Source: Pseudoselenomonas ruminantium
GTDB lineage: Bacteria; Bacillota; Negativicutes; Selenomonadales; Selenomonadaceae
Assembly (NCBI RefSeq): GCF_900104055.1
Contig: NZ_FNJQ01000002.1
Location: 88,904-152,903, forward strand
Length of the DNA: 64,000 nt
Direction of reading: 5' to 3'
The position numbers and the translations under genes are program-made. Under the pieces are notes generated by a model. That model did not search any database and was not told the origin of the DNA. It saw nothing but the letters and a program-made list of their open reading frames with translations. This document shows positions 23,795-33,547 of the stretch, piece after piece; the first letter of the stretch is position 1, and the number at the start of each line of letters is the position of its first letter.

Positions 23795-25304
23795 TATTTT
23801 TAGTCGCTGGCTGACAAAGGCACAGGGCGAAATGAGCCGCCTTAGAACGGCGAATTGGTTTTTCAATGTCCGAAATATGTATTCGGCCCCATATTCTTTG
23901 AATATCGCGGGGCACGTCGATTACAAGCGGGCGCGGGACTTATATTACAATCGGGACGACAAGTACAAGCTGGGAGCAGGTTTCGCGAAGCCTATCATAA
24001 ATACGCTCGCGGGCTTTATGGGCATACCGACGTTCCAATGCGAAGATGAAAAGGCGCAAGAGGCCCTTGACGCATTTGTGAAGGATTTGCCGAGCGTTAT
24101 GCAGAGGGTACACCAAAAGAACCTCATTGACGGCGAGTGCTTTCTACGACTGGTTAATCTCCCGGCAGACACCACCCTTTACCCGGAGAACAACACAAAG
24201 ACGCGGCTGGGGTGCGTTATTATCCCGCCCGAACAGATACCGACCGGGGGCATAGAGTACAACCCGGTTACGCACGACTACACAGCCGTGACAATCTTGA
24301 CCAAAAACAAATGGATTGACCAAAACGGCGACAGCCAGGAATACACTTTCCGACAGCGCATTACGAAAACAGAGGTTACGACCATTGTTGACGGCAACGC
24401 GCCGGAAGGCGTAGAGAGCACGCAAGAGGCAAATCCTTGGGGATTTATTCCGATTGTTCATTTCCGCAATGAGGCCGATGAAACAGAGCTTCACGGGTAC
24501 AGTGAATTAGAGCCTATTGAGCCATTTCTTAAGGCTTATCACGATGTTATGATTCACGCCATAAGCGGCAGTAAAATGCACAGCACACCGAAGGTTGCTT
24601 TCAAGCTGGAAGACGTCAAGCAGTTCTTGGCCAACAATTTCCCGGAGGCAATAAAGGCCATTGCCGAGGGCAGGGAAGCCAAAATCGACATGAACGGGAA
24701 GGATCTATTCCTGCTTAAGGCCGATGAAGACGCAAACTTCATTGAGTGCAATTCCGCTATCGGGGACACATCAACCCTTTTGGAATTTATCTTTTATTGC
24801 ATTATCGACACTTCGGAAGTGCCGGAGTTTGCCTTTGGCGTTCACATTGCCAGTTCGCAGGCCAGCACCAAAGAGCAAAGCCCGATACTTTGCCGGAGGA
24901 TTGACCGCAAGAGGGAACAGGTCGAGGAAGGCTGGCAGTTATTTGCCCGCATGGCCTTAGCTATGTTATCCAGCGTCACAGGCACTAGGTTTTCCTCTTA
25001 TGGGAACGAGGTTACTTGGGACGCGGTTATGGACAAGGACGAACAAGCCGACGCACAGACGCTTTATAACGTTGTGCAGGCCCTTACAATGGCTATGGGG
25101 AGCAATATCATTTCGGCAGAGAGCGCGGTTAACTACCTTGCTGGATATATTTCCACCATGAAAGAGTGGGAAGGCAAGAACGGCGAATCGGGCGAAAAGG
25201 AACGCATTGAGGCAAGCCGCCTTTTGAACCAGCCTATTGAGGAAGCCTTCACACAGCAACAGCAGATGGAGGAAATTGACCGGGAATTAGGAGGCAATGA
25301 ATGA
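23787..25304 (+). CDS. Portal protein (SPP1 gp6-like)
   Basis: 505 residues, between terminase and minor head genes. It shows the portal pattern of the SPP1-like family: N-terminal NIAGHVDYKRARDLYYN, LAGFMG, a central EPIEPFLKAYHDVMIHAISG stem helix region, and a C-terminal crown with FGVHIASSQASTKEQSP. Twelve copies would form the DNA channel. Confidence 0.88.
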   Translation: MDNIFSRWLTKAQGEMSRLRTANWFFNVRNMYSAPYSLNIAGHVDYKRARDLYYNRDDKYKLGAGFAKPIINTLAGFMGIPTFQCEDEKAQEALDAFVKDLPSVMQRVHQKNLIDGECFLRLVNLPADTTLYPENNTKTRLGCVIIPPEQIPTGGIEYNPVTHDYTAVTILTKNKWIDQNGDSQEYTFRQRITKTEVTTIVDGNAPEGVESTQEANPWGFIPIVHFRNEADETELHGYSELEPIEPFLKAYHDVMIHAISGSKMHSTPKVAFKLEDVKQFLANNFPEAIKAIAEGREAKIDMNGKDLFLLKADEDANFIECNSAIGDTSTLLEFIFYCIIDTSEVPEFAFGVHIASSQASTKEQSPILCRRIDRKREQVEEGWQLFARMALAMLSSVTGTRFSSYGNEVTWDAVMDKDEQADAQTLYNVVQALTMAMGSNIISAESAVNYLAGYISTMKEWEGKNGESGEKERIEASRLLNQPIEEAFTQQQQMEEIDRELGGNE

Positions 25305-26278
25305 GTAGCCGGGAGCTGGCAGAAATAAAAGCCACGGCGGGCAGGTACAAAATACAGGCATTGGAGAGCAGGAAGAAGCTCCTTCGAGCTTTAGCGACGA
25401 CCGACCGCCATATAGCGAGGGTTTACAACAACGCCTTGCAACGTGTTCTTGCGGCTTATCAAGCCAACAGGGGCATTGAGTCCCTCCTTGAAGCCATTGA
25501 CGAGGATTTCAAGGGGAGTATTCTTTTCGATGATTTACGCCTTGAGATTGAGAACGCCATAAGCACTGGGGCGGCGGCTGGAATAAACTTCTCAGAGTAC
25601 GTCTCTTTGGACGTTCTGCGGGCGGCAGGGATTGAAACGGCCCCTATGCTAAAGAGCTTTTATTTCCAGCGACAGAGGGCAGTTGCGGCCTGTTATGCGA
25701 AGATTTACAAGGACGGGCTGACAATCTCCAATCGAATATGGCGGATCTCGCAGGAAACGCGGGATAGTATGAAGGCGATTGTTCAAGTCGGAGTTGGGGA
25801 GGACGCTGTCAAAGTCGCACGGGCCTTGGAAACCTATGTTAATCAGGGGGCGGCGGTTACGTCGGCAAAGTTCCCAAACATGATGAGGCGCATGGGGAGC
25901 CGAATACCTCAGAATATCGACTACAACGCCTTGCGGCTGGCAAGAACAGAGCTTACGGCGGCATACGGCGAAGCTACCATAGCGTCAGCAAAGGCCAGTC
26001 CAGCCATAAAGAAGGTTCGTTGGGTATTGTCCAACACGCACCCCCGGACAGACATTTGCGACCAGTACGCGCACGGCGGGGAGAACGGCGACGGCATATA
26101 CAACGCAGGGGATTGCCCTATTTCTCCAGCGCACCCGAATTGCCTATGCACGATTCAACCAGCCCCGGAGGATATTGACAGCCTCATCAAACGACTCAAG
26201 GAATGGAAGAAGGAGCCGAGCAGTCAGAAGGATATAGAGAAATGGTACAACTCACATTACAAGCCTTTCGAGGGGTAA
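25301..26278 (+). CDS. Minor head protein (SPP1 gp7/Mu F-like)
   Basis: 325 residues, overlapping the portal stop. Long N-terminal helices precede a C-terminal MuF-like domain: LARTELTAAYGEATIASA, WVLSNTHPRTDICDQYAHG, NGDGIYNAGDCPISPAHPNC. It helps incorporate the portal into proheads. The final ~80 residues are duplicated as the free-standing gene at 5073-5402. Confidence 0.87.
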   Translation: MSSRELAEIKATAGRYKIQALESRKKLLRALATTDRHIARVYNNALQRVLAAYQANRGIESLLEAIDEDFKGSILFDDLRLEIENAISTGAAAGINFSEYVSLDVLRAAGIETAPMLKSFYFQRQRAVAACYAKIYKDGLTISNRIWRISQETRDSMKAIVQVGVGEDAVKVARALETYVNQGAAVTSAKFPNMMRRMGSRIPQNIDYNALRLARTELTAAYGEATIASAKASPAIKKVRWVLSNTHPRTDICDQYAHGGENGDGIYNAGDCPISPAHPNCLCTIQPAPEDIDSLIKRLKEWKKEPSSQKDIEKWYNSHYKPFEG

Positions 26279-26283
26279 GAGCT

Positions 26284-26439
26284 ATGATGAAAAAGTGGAG
26301 AGAGTTTTGTTTCATAGCGCGGGACGTTTTCGTCATTGTCGCGTGTTGCATTATGTTGCTGTATTGGGCATTTATCGACAGGGTAAATGCTTTTTTTACG
26401 GGCAAAATTCAACGAAAGGAGGTGAGCAAAGATGGCTAA
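26284..26439 (+). CDS. Small membrane protein in head operon
   Basis: 51 residues from ATG 26284 (AGGGG upstream), with one membrane segment (VFVIVACCIMLLYWAFI) and a basic tail. Overlaps the next gene. Function unknown; unusual within a head gene cluster. Confidence 0.55.
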   Translation: MMKKWREFCFIARDVFVIVACCIMLLYWAFIDRVNAFFTGKIQRKEVSKDG

Positions 26440-27760
26440 GAGTAGATTTATTGCACTCAGGGCGAACATATCTGGCGAAATGGCGGTAGACGATATTCCT
26501 GTTGCTGGCTGGGCAGACGTTGACGCGCTTAAGGCCGGGGACGATGATCCGCTGGAAGTCGTTATGGCAGTACCAGCAGGAAAGAGCACCCGCGGCTGGA
26601 ACTACACCGCGAACGCGCTTAACAGCATTGTTGGCGAAGTAAACAGCGTTGGCCTGCCAGGCTTTTTGGGACACCAAAAGGCAGAGAATGTCGCTACCGA
26701 GTTCCCGCAACCTGTCACGCATTGGATAGGGGCGAAGATGGATAAGGGCGTTGCGTATTTCCGTGGCCTTATCGACAAGTCAGCCCCGGATCTAAAACGC
26801 TGGGTGCGGGGGAAAGCAGTTTCACAGGTTTCTATTTACGGCTACCCACAGTTGGAGCAGAACGCGGTCACAGGGGAAACAGACGTCACAGACTACAAAG
26901 GACTGTCAATCGACTGGACTCCTCTTAACCGGGCAGGAATGCCAACGAGTGTTGCGGCTATAAGCGGGGAAATGGACAGCATTTCAGCCCCAACAGCAGA
27001 TACGAGCCATGAGGAATTGCGAGAGGCATTGCGAAGCGCGGCCTACACGAAGCTGGGAGGCGGCGACCGCGATTACGTTTATGTAAATTCTGTCTATGAC
27101 GGGTATTTCATTGCAAGTATGGACAAGGACGGCGAAAGCAAGTCCCGGTCATACAAGATAACCTATTCTAAGGCCCCGGACGGCAAAGAGCTTTTATTGG
27201 GCGAGCCTTCCGAGGTTAAGCGCAGGGAAGTGTGGGAACCTGTCATAGCAGGGGAGCAGAAAGGAGCAGAAACAGGCATGAAGAAAGAACTGAAAGACCT
27301 GCTGGACGCAGGCACTATCACGCAGGACGACCTGAAAGCGGCTTGCGGGGAAATGGACAACGGCAAACAGCCGGAGAACGCGCCTAACGCCTTTGAGAAG
27401 GCTTGCGGCGAAATGTTCGGAGGCAAGACCGGGAATGAGCTGATGGAGGCCGTGAAGGGCGCGGCAGAGGCATTGAACAAAGCCAATGCAAAGAGCGTGG
27501 ACGACCTTATCGACAAGACGGTCAAAGAGAAGGTTTGCGGCGAAATGGCGCAGGGCCTTGTCAAGAAGATGTTGCGCCTGCCGGAGAACCCGACCGCTGA
27601 ACAGATTTCCGGCGAGATTGACAGCGTTCTTGCGGATAACACGGTCAAGGCCGTATTGGCGCAGGCACACATCGACACCGTTCCTCCGGCAGGAAGCACG
27701 GGCGAAGGCAACAACGAGAATAGCTCCGGCTATTTCACGACCGCTACCGCGGCATTATAA
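26432..27760 (+). CDS. Prohead protease-scaffold fusion (putative)
   Basis: 442 residues. The N-terminal ~180 residues resemble XkdF/prohead serine proteases: GLPGFLGHQKAE (possible catalytic His) and KAVSQVSIYGYP (possible Ser). The C-terminal ~170 residues, after MKKELKDLLDAGT, are helical, acidic and scaffold-like. It lies just before decoration and capsid genes, the usual place. Protease activity is inferred. Confidence 0.72.
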   Translation: MAKSRFIALRANISGEMAVDDIPVAGWADVDALKAGDDDPLEVVMAVPAGKSTRGWNYTANALNSIVGEVNSVGLPGFLGHQKAENVATEFPQPVTHWIGAKMDKGVAYFRGLIDKSAPDLKRWVRGKAVSQVSIYGYPQLEQNAVTGETDVTDYKGLSIDWTPLNRAGMPTSVAAISGEMDSISAPTADTSHEELREALRSAAYTKLGGGDRDYVYVNSVYDGYFIASMDKDGESKSRSYKITYSKAPDGKELLLGEPSEVKRREVWEPVIAGEQKGAETGMKKELKDLLDAGTITQDDLKAACGEMDNGKQPENAPNAFEKACGEMFGGKTGNELMEAVKGAAEALNKANAKSVDDLIDKTVKEKVCGEMAQGLVKKMLRLPENPTAEQISGEIDSVLADNTVKAVLAQAHIDTVPPAGSTGEGNNENSSGYFTTATAAL

Positions 27761-27778
27761 GAAGGGAGAGAACAAACA

Positions 27779-28216
27779 ATGGCATATATTGGACAGCCGA
27801 TTCCGAGTACAGTCACCCATATTTCCTCGCTTAAGGTAAGCGACGGCAAGAGCGTAAACGTTACGGTCCCCAGCGGGACGGCCATCGAAGCGGGCAAGTT
27901 CTATCAGTTCAGCGGCTTTTTCGGGGCAGTTCTGAAAACTGTCACGGCGGCGCAGAACACCGCTGGCGTCGAAGTTGCCTTGCAGTTGGAGCCGTGCGAG
28001 TATGTTACGGATCAGATTGACACCACAAAGACCTTCAGCAAGGGTTCGGAGCTGTATTTCGACACTACGAACGGCGTATTTACCGACACCAGCGCGGCAG
28101 GGCTTTTGGTCGTTGGCAAGGTTTCCGAGGCAAAGGACGAAGCCAACACGATTCAGTTTATCCGCTATCCGCAGATTACCACCGTTCCGGCGGCGGCAAC
28201 CAGCGGTACGGAGTGA
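27779..28216 (+). CDS. Capsid decoration-like protein
   Basis: 145 residues, beta-rich, with Gly/Thr/Val pattern typical of DUF2190 or similar capsid stabilising proteins (TVPSGTAIEAGKFYQFSGFF, GVEVALQLEPCEYV). Position between scaffold and major capsid genes supports the call. Confidence 0.65.
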   Translation: MAYIGQPIPSTVTHISSLKVSDGKSVNVTVPSGTAIEAGKFYQFSGFFGAVLKTVTAAQNTAGVEVALQLEPCEYVTDQIDTTKTFSKGSELYFDTTNGVFTDTSAAGLLVVGKVSEAKDEANTIQFIRYPQITTVPAAATSGTE

Positions 28217-28240
28217 TTAAGGCGAAGGAGGAATTAAATT

Positions 28241-29278
28241 ATGAATATCGTATCCCAGGAAACTATGATGGAGGCGCGCCGGAACTATACCGGGACTTCT
28301 AAAGTGCCTTTTGTCTGCAATGGTCAGACCGAGTTTGCCGAGAAGAAGATCGTCAACGGCGAAATGGAGATCATGAAATTCAACAAGCCCATCGGCGAAA
28401 TGATTTCTTACGGCGGTTCCAACGTAAGCAAAGAACTTCTGCGTAAAGTCGTTCTTGATGTAGAGCTGGGCCGCGAGGAAGTACAGCCGCTTTACAAGCC
28501 TATCTACGACACGATTTCCGACGCAAACCTGCCGGAAGTTCTTGACGCAAAGTGGGCTATGCGCGGCGCGTGCGTATTCTCTCAGAGCTTCGAGGGTTCC
28601 GAGGTTAAGTTCGGTACTATCGAGGCAGAGAACGGCCCTACCGCCCGCATTAACACCTACACCGCTGGTTTCGAGTATACGAAGCAGATTAAGGACTTTA
28701 ACCAGTCTTTCCAGGTCGAAATGCTCAACAAAGCTATGGGCGAAGCCTATAACGCCTTGCTGAACCACCTGCATTTTGCTCCGATTCTCACGGCGACCTA
28801 CGGCACGAACAACAAGACTGCTTGGAAGGGCACGAACAACGACGGCGCGCCTTTCGTTGGCCTGTATAACACCTTGAAAGAGGGCTTGAAACAGACCGTT
28901 ATCAAGAAGCGTCCTGCAACCGTCCTGCTGGCCAGCAAAGCGAACCAGCCGGATATTGAGCAGGCCCTCCGCGGCGGTTATACCTTTGGCGGCACGACTC
29001 TCCCGCCTCTTTCCGGCATTAGCACCATCATCTACTACGATGGCTGGACGCAGACTGTCGGCAAGAAGGTTACGACCTATGCAGGCGTTCCGACCAACAA
29101 GGCGTACCTCATTCGCCCGAAACGCGGCTTCAAAGAACTGCTCAAGCAGGATCTGCGCATTGAGGCGAACGCTGGCGACCTTACCCGCCTTGTTGAACAG
29201 CAGATTGTCGGTTACGCTTACCGTGGCGTATTTGCGGCCATCGACGAGAACGTTCAGGAGCTGACCATCACGGGCTGA
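28241..29278 (+). CDS. Major capsid protein
   Basis: 345 residues, RBS AAGGAGG, moderate-length single-domain protein in the capsid position. The N-terminal arm is followed by alternating beta/alpha segments and a conserved-type end (KAYLIRPKRGFKELLKQDLR, VEQQIVGYAYRGVFAAIDE) consistent with an HK97-like fold. No cleavage site is obvious. Confidence 0.85.
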   Translation: MNIVSQETMMEARRNYTGTSKVPFVCNGQTEFAEKKIVNGEMEIMKFNKPIGEMISYGGSNVSKELLRKVVLDVELGREEVQPLYKPIYDTISDANLPEVLDAKWAMRGACVFSQSFEGSEVKFGTIEAENGPTARINTYTAGFEYTKQIKDFNQSFQVEMLNKAMGEAYNALLNHLHFAPILTATYGTNNKTAWKGTNNDGAPFVGLYNTLKEGLKQTVIKKRPATVLLASKANQPDIEQALRGGYTFGGTTLPPLSGISTIIYYDGWTQTVGKKVTTYAGVPTNKAYLIRPKRGFKELLKQDLRIEANAGDLTRLVEQQIVGYAYRGVFAAIDENVQELTITG

Positions 29279-29299
29279 TGATGGAAGGAGGCAGGCCGC

Positions 29300-29662
29300 A
29301 TGATTATTACGGACGAAGCCGTCCGAAAGGTTCGTAGGTATTTGAACGAGGTTATCCCGGCTGACGGACAGGCCAGCGATACGGGATTCAGCGAGCAGGA
29401 CATTGCAGACCTTCTCACAGACTCGTCGAATATTTACGCGGCGGCGGCACAAGGCTGGCGGTTAAAAGCCGCTACGGCCTCACAACAGCCGGGAGAGCTC
29501 AAGAAGTACACCATAGGGCAGGAAACTTACGAGCGCACAACAGGGAGTGACTACGCGGCTTACTGTCTCGATATGGCGAAAATGTACGATGATATGGCGG
29601 CAAAGGCTGACAACACAGCTAGTAGCCGCGTTCTCTCGTTGCGGAGGCCTAGAGTGATATGA
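29300..29662 (+). CDS. Head-tail connector protein
   Basis: 120 residues, mostly helical (ADLLTDSSNIYAAAAQGWRLKA, YCLDMAKMYDDMAAKA), similar in size and position to SPP1 gp15/YqbG-type adaptors that extend the portal. Overlaps the next start. Confidence 0.7.
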   Translation: MIITDEAVRKVRRYLNEVIPADGQASDTGFSEQDIADLLTDSSNIYAAAAQGWRLKAATASQQPGELKKYTIGQETYERTTGSDYAAYCLDMAKMYDDMAAKADNTASSRVLSLRRPRVI

Positions 29663-30045
29663 ATTTCGCGGAGCAAAGGAAAAAGGACGTTGCTTTTACT
29701 ATTGCCGAGAACCCTACGGAAATAACTATCGAACGCACATTAAAAACCCCGGCTGGGGGAGGGCGCAAGATTGAGAAGTCTACAGTTGGTCCCTTTACCG
29801 TCCGGATCTTTAATCAGGCCGGTAAACAAATGGCGGTTAAAATTGTTTCGGGGACGGCAGGAACCAAAGACGAAGATGAAACGTGGGCCTTTTTGGCAGA
29901 TTCCGAAGCCGATATACAAGCAGGGCCGAATGTTACAGACGAATTTACCATCAACGGGATTCGATTCCGGGTAACAATGGCTATACCGCGCTATTGGCAA
30001 GGGCAGAGGACAAGCATAGACGGCACTTTGAAGGTGGTGGGCTGA
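29659..30045 (+). CDS. Head closure protein (putative)
   Basis: 128 residues, beta-rich, second in the connector series. Size and order match SPP1 gp16-like stoppers. Family assignment rests on position and strand pattern. Confidence 0.6.
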   Translation: MNFAEQRKKDVAFTIAENPTEITIERTLKTPAGGGRKIEKSTVGPFTVRIFNQAGKQMAVKIVSGTAGTKDEDETWAFLADSEADIQAGPNVTDEFTINGIRFRVTMAIPRYWQGQRTSIDGTLKVVG

Positions 30046-30046
30046 A

Positions 30047-30454
30047 ATGTTTTGTGACGGCGTTAGGGACGCGATTCAGAGAGAGAGGGCGATGGCCGTC
30101 CTCGTCTGCGAGAATGTCGCGGCAACGATGGAAAGGCACGCTAAAGATAATGCACCATGGAAAGACCGCACCGCACACGCACGACAGAGCATTAACGGCA
30201 AAAGCACCGCGAATGGCAACACCGTTACAATGACGATTGCGCACGGCGTAAGGTATGGGCAGTATTTGGAAAGGGGGACACCCCCGCACATTATCAAGCC
30301 CAAAAACAAAAAGGCGTTATTCTGGAATGGAGCAAGCCACCCGGTCAAGATGGTACACCACCCCGGAACAGAGCCACACGCGGCGATCGTTCCGGCTGCA
30401 GAGGAAGGGGCGGCAAAGCTCAGGCAAGCCATTAGCGAATTGTGGGGAGGTTGA
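30047..30454 (+). CDS. HK97 gp10-like tail completion protein
   Basis: 135 residues. N-terminal helix with MERHAKDNAPWKDRTAHARQ, then GVRYGQYLERGTPPHI and a PHAAIVPAAEEG end, the standard pattern of HK97 gp10-like neck proteins. Confidence 0.82.
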   Translation: MFCDGVRDAIQRERAMAVLVCENVAATMERHAKDNAPWKDRTAHARQSINGKSTANGNTVTMTIAHGVRYGQYLERGTPPHIIKPKNKKALFWNGASHPVKMVHHPGTEPHAAIVPAAEEGAAKLRQAISELWGG

Positions 30455-30459
30455 TTGTT

Positions 30460-31323
30460 TTGCGGGAAATTATAAGGCAAGCCCTTATTGACGGCGTTCC
30501 CGAGGTTGAAGGGCGTGTTTTTGAGCCGTGGGTGGCGACCGCCGATACAGAAAAGCCGTATTTGGTAGTGCGGGAAACAGCCGAAAGCGACAACGTCGAG
30601 TGGGCAGGGTTCCGGGGCCGGATTGAGGTTTGGCCTTATGTGGAGCTGGAAAGCCTTTCAGTCGTTGACTCGCTCGCAAAAGAGATTAACGAAGCCTTAC
30701 ACATGAAGTTTTTGGCTGACGGCGAGGGCGAAGCAATTACCTGCATTGCTGACGGCATGGGGGAAGATATTTCGGATATGGATTGGGACGCGCTAACGCG
30801 GTGCGTCTCTTTTTATACCCTTGCTATCCAGCCCACAGAAACACGCGGCACGGCAGATAACGATCCTTGGGTAGACGCGCTTGTCTCATGGACGCAGGAT
30901 TTACTAGGGAAAGGTTACGAGGTTTACGGCGGGAAGATTCCAGGCACATACCAGCGGCCAGCGGTTTTATGGAGGCTGGACAACTTGGAGATTACGGACG
31001 CAGGCGCATACGCTTTTGACGTTCAGAAGAAGGTTGCCTGCCATGTGTTCGGCAGAAACGCGGTTGAGGAAACAAATATCGCCGTTTTGATTTCAGAGCA
31101 CATGGGGAGTCAGTATAAAATACCGCTGAAAATCGCTGAGAGGCGTTTTATGACGCTTCAAGACCTTAACGTAAGTCTTTATACGGATTCAATGAAACAA
31201 GGCCATCTGAGGGCGATTTTGAGCCGCAAGACGCAAAAGCCACAAGAGGAAGTTGCGCTCATACAGGGATTTAGTTCACAGGGGATTTTGAACAGGAAAG
31301 GAGACCATGACAATGGCAGATAA
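30460..31323 (+). CDS. Tail terminator-like protein, two fused domains
   Basis: 287 residues from TTG 30460 (GGGGAGG nine bases upstream). Residues 1-125 look like a tail terminator (REIIRQALIDGVPEVEGRVF, KPYLVVRET, RIEVWPYV). Residues ~135-260 look like a second terminator/neck-type domain (WVDALVSWTQDLLGKGYEVY, PAVLWRLDNL, KKVACHVFG). These are usually separate genes, so this may be a fusion. Confidence 0.6.
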   Translation: MREIIRQALIDGVPEVEGRVFEPWVATADTEKPYLVVRETAESDNVEWAGFRGRIEVWPYVELESLSVVDSLAKEINEALHMKFLADGEGEAITCIADGMGEDISDMDWDALTRCVSFYTLAIQPTETRGTADNDPWVDALVSWTQDLLGKGYEVYGGKIPGTYQRPAVLWRLDNLEITDAGAYAFDVQKKVACHVFGRNAVEETNIAVLISEHMGSQYKIPLKIAERRFMTLQDLNVSLYTDSMKQGHLRAILSRKTQKPQEEVALIQGFSSQGILNRKGDHDNGR

Positions 31324-31549
31324 CGAAAAAGCCACCACGGCTACGGCAAAAGAACCCGTCGTAGCTTGCAAGTATACGGTGGAGGAACTCAAAGAGGCGG
31401 CTTTCGACCTGTTTGGAGACGGGCCGCACGTTGTTGACGGTGCTTTTTGCGGCAAGGATTTGACCGCGACTTACACCGTCAGGGAAGCAAAAGAGTTTGT
31501 GGAGGCATTTCTCCACAAACCTGTGGTAGACAAAAAGGAGGACAAGTAA
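31313..31549 (+). CDS. Small tail protein
   Basis: 78 residues from ATG 31313 (AAAGGAG nine bases upstream; an ATG six bases earlier is too close to the RBS). Contains YTVEELKEAAFDLFG and a YTVREAKEFVEAFL helix. Small proteins of this kind precede sheath genes in PBSX-like tails. Confidence 0.6.
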   Translation: MADNEKATTATAKEPVVACKYTVEELKEAAFDLFGDGPHVVDGAFCGKDLTATYTVREAKEFVEAFLHKPVVDKKEDK

Positions 31550-31550
31550 T

Positions 31551-33026
31551 ATGGCAGGCGGCGAATGGGAGATCACAGACCTCCCGAAACTTCCGGGACT
31601 TTATATGAACTTCAAGGCGGCGGCCTTGGCGGCAGTTACTACGGGCGACCGGGGAACCGTCGTAGTACCGTACAAAGCCCATTGGGGCAAGATTGGCGGC
31701 TTTACGGAGCTGTACCGTGAGACGGACATTTTGAATGTGTTTGGCAGTATCGAGGATTCCAACGGCAGTACATTCTACAAAACGCTTAGAATGTGTTGCT
31801 TGGGCGGGCCTAAGAAGATTCTCGGCTATCGTCTCGCTAGTAGCGCGGCGGCAAAGGCCACGCTCACGCTGAAAGACGCAGAGAACGCGGACAAAGTAAC
31901 CCTTTCCGCAAAGTACGAAGGCGAACGCGGCAACGGCTTCAGGGCAACTCTGGCGGCCAGTCTCACGGACGAAGGCGTTTACACGCTGAAATTGTACGAG
32001 GACACGACACTCCTTAAGACTTACAGTTTCACGACGTGGCAGGGCCTTGTGGACACCGTGAACGCGGACAACAGCTACGTCACGGCGGCAAAGGCGGCGG
32101 CAAATACGGATCTTTCCGGCAACACGTTCAAGCCGACTACTTCGGCGGCTTTCTCCGGCGGCAACTCCGGCATTACGGGCGTTACGGCGGCAGATTATAT
32201 CGCTATGCTGAATGTGTTGGAGCAGGAAACGTTCAATTTCCTCACGCTGGACGGCGTTACCGACGCTTCCATTCAGACTTCCGTTGCCTCTTGGGTTATC
32301 AATATGCGCAAGAACGGCAAAAAGATTATGGCCATCATGGGCGGTAGTGCGGCAGACGACACCGGGGACGAAGCAGTTGCAAACACCATTGCACGCTCCG
32401 CAGGTTTCAACCATGAGGGCATTATCAACGTCGGCGTCGGCGTAGTACTGGACGACGTTTCTTACTGCTCCGCAGAAGTTGCACCTTACGTTGCGGGCCT
32501 TATCGCAGGTCAGAAGATGACCGAAAGCACCACCTATGCGGCAACATCTTTCGATGATGTTACTCGTCGTTGGAGAGGCGGCAGAAGTTCCGAGCAGGAA
32601 AAGGCCGTGACTAACGGCGTGTTCCTGTTTATCTATGACGGCAGAATTGTAAAGGTGTTGCAGGGCATTAACACCCTCATTACGCTCCGTCAGAAGCAGA
32701 ATAACGCCTTCAAGAAGATCCGTAGCATTCGCACGATGGACGCCATAGACAGCGATATGCAGAAAACCGCCGAGGATAACTACATCGGCAAGATTAACAA
32801 CATCGTAGAGGGCAGAGAGGCCCTTGTCGGTGCTTGCAAGCAGTACATGGAAGTTTGCGCTCAGGGCGGCATTATCGAGAAGGGGACTTACGACGTATAT
32901 TGCGATCCGACTTACCACGGCGCAAACGCCACCATTACCCCGGAGCCGGATCAGGTTTTCCTCAAGTGGGAAGCGCAGATTACGGACGTTGTCGAGAAAA
33001 TTTTCTCGGATTTCGTTTGCAAGTAA
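31551..33026 (+). CDS. Tail sheath protein (XkdK-like)
   Basis: 491 residues. The N-terminus (LPGLYMNFKAAALAAVTTGDRGTV-like, PYKAHWG) and C-terminal region (YVAGLIAGQKMTESTTYAAT, RRWRGGRSSEQEKAV) match contractile sheath proteins of PBSX type. It proves a myovirus tail. The region ~95-200 is a probable surface-exposed insertion. Confidence 0.93.
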   Translation: MAGGEWEITDLPKLPGLYMNFKAAALAAVTTGDRGTVVVPYKAHWGKIGGFTELYRETDILNVFGSIEDSNGSTFYKTLRMCCLGGPKKILGYRLASSAAAKATLTLKDAENADKVTLSAKYEGERGNGFRATLAASLTDEGVYTLKLYEDTTLLKTYSFTTWQGLVDTVNADNSYVTAAKAAANTDLSGNTFKPTTSAAFSGGNSGITGVTAADYIAMLNVLEQETFNFLTLDGVTDASIQTSVASWVINMRKNGKKIMAIMGGSAADDTGDEAVANTIARSAGFNHEGIINVGVGVVLDDVSYCSAEVAPYVAGLIAGQKMTESTTYAATSFDDVTRRWRGGRSSEQEKAVTNGVFLFIYDGRIVKVLQGINTLITLRQKQNNAFKKIRSIRTMDAIDSDMQKTAEDNYIGKINNIVEGREALVGACKQYMEVCAQGGIIEKGTYDVYCDPTYHGANATITPEPDQVFLKWEAQITDVVEKIFSDFVCK

Positions 33027-33043
33027 GGGAGGATTAAACAGCT

Positions 33044-33523
33044 ATGAAAGAAGATTTCAAGATGGACTTGCAGTTATTTGCCAGCGGTGCGGGATTCGAT
33101 TCCGTCCGGGCAGTAGTTGGAACGTTCGGTTACATCTACAAAGAAGGCAAGTGGCTTAGCCAGTACAACAAATGTCAGGCGAGCGTTGAGATTGGCAAGG
33201 CCGAAATTAAGCCCGCTGGCGACCGCTGGATTCGTCACAAGGTTATTTCCTTGAAGGGCACGGGCAGTATTTCCGGTTATAAGGTTACGGACGAACTTCT
33301 CGAAGAAGTTTCTGTCGTAGCCCACAGCGACAAGCCTTCTATGCGTACAGAGCTTATCGTGACGCTGGACGACCCGGAGGCTTGGGGTGCAGAGCGCATT
33401 CGTTTGCAGAATGTTATGTTTGATAACATCGACATTGCAAACTGGGAGCACTCGAAGGAGATTGAGGAAGAATGGAAGTTTACCTTTGAAGGGTACGAAC
33501 TTCTCGACATTATCAAAGAGTAA
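33044..33523 (+). CDS. Tail tube protein (XkdM-like)
   Basis: 159 residues directly after the sheath gene, as in PBSX. Beta-rich core with GTFGYIYKEGKWLSQYNKCQ, HKVISLKGTGSISGYKV and EWKFTFEGYELLD end. Polymerises to form the inner tail tube. Confidence 0.9.
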   Translation: MKEDFKMDLQLFASGAGFDSVRAVVGTFGYIYKEGKWLSQYNKCQASVEIGKAEIKPAGDRWIRHKVISLKGTGSISGYKVTDELLEEVSVVAHSDKPSMRTELIVTLDDPEAWGAERIRLQNVMFDNIDIANWEHSKEIEEEWKFTFEGYELLDIIKE

Positions 33524-33547
33524 AAAGAAAACGGAGGCTAAAAGACT

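Noticed and set aside
31479..32918. A 479-codon open frame antisense to the sheath gene
   Set aside because: Shadow of a GC-rich coding strand; composition (Val/Arg/Ala/Cys-rich) is not protein-like and the sheath on the other strand is certain. The same holds for 28217-29452, 43317-44591 and 44981-45826.
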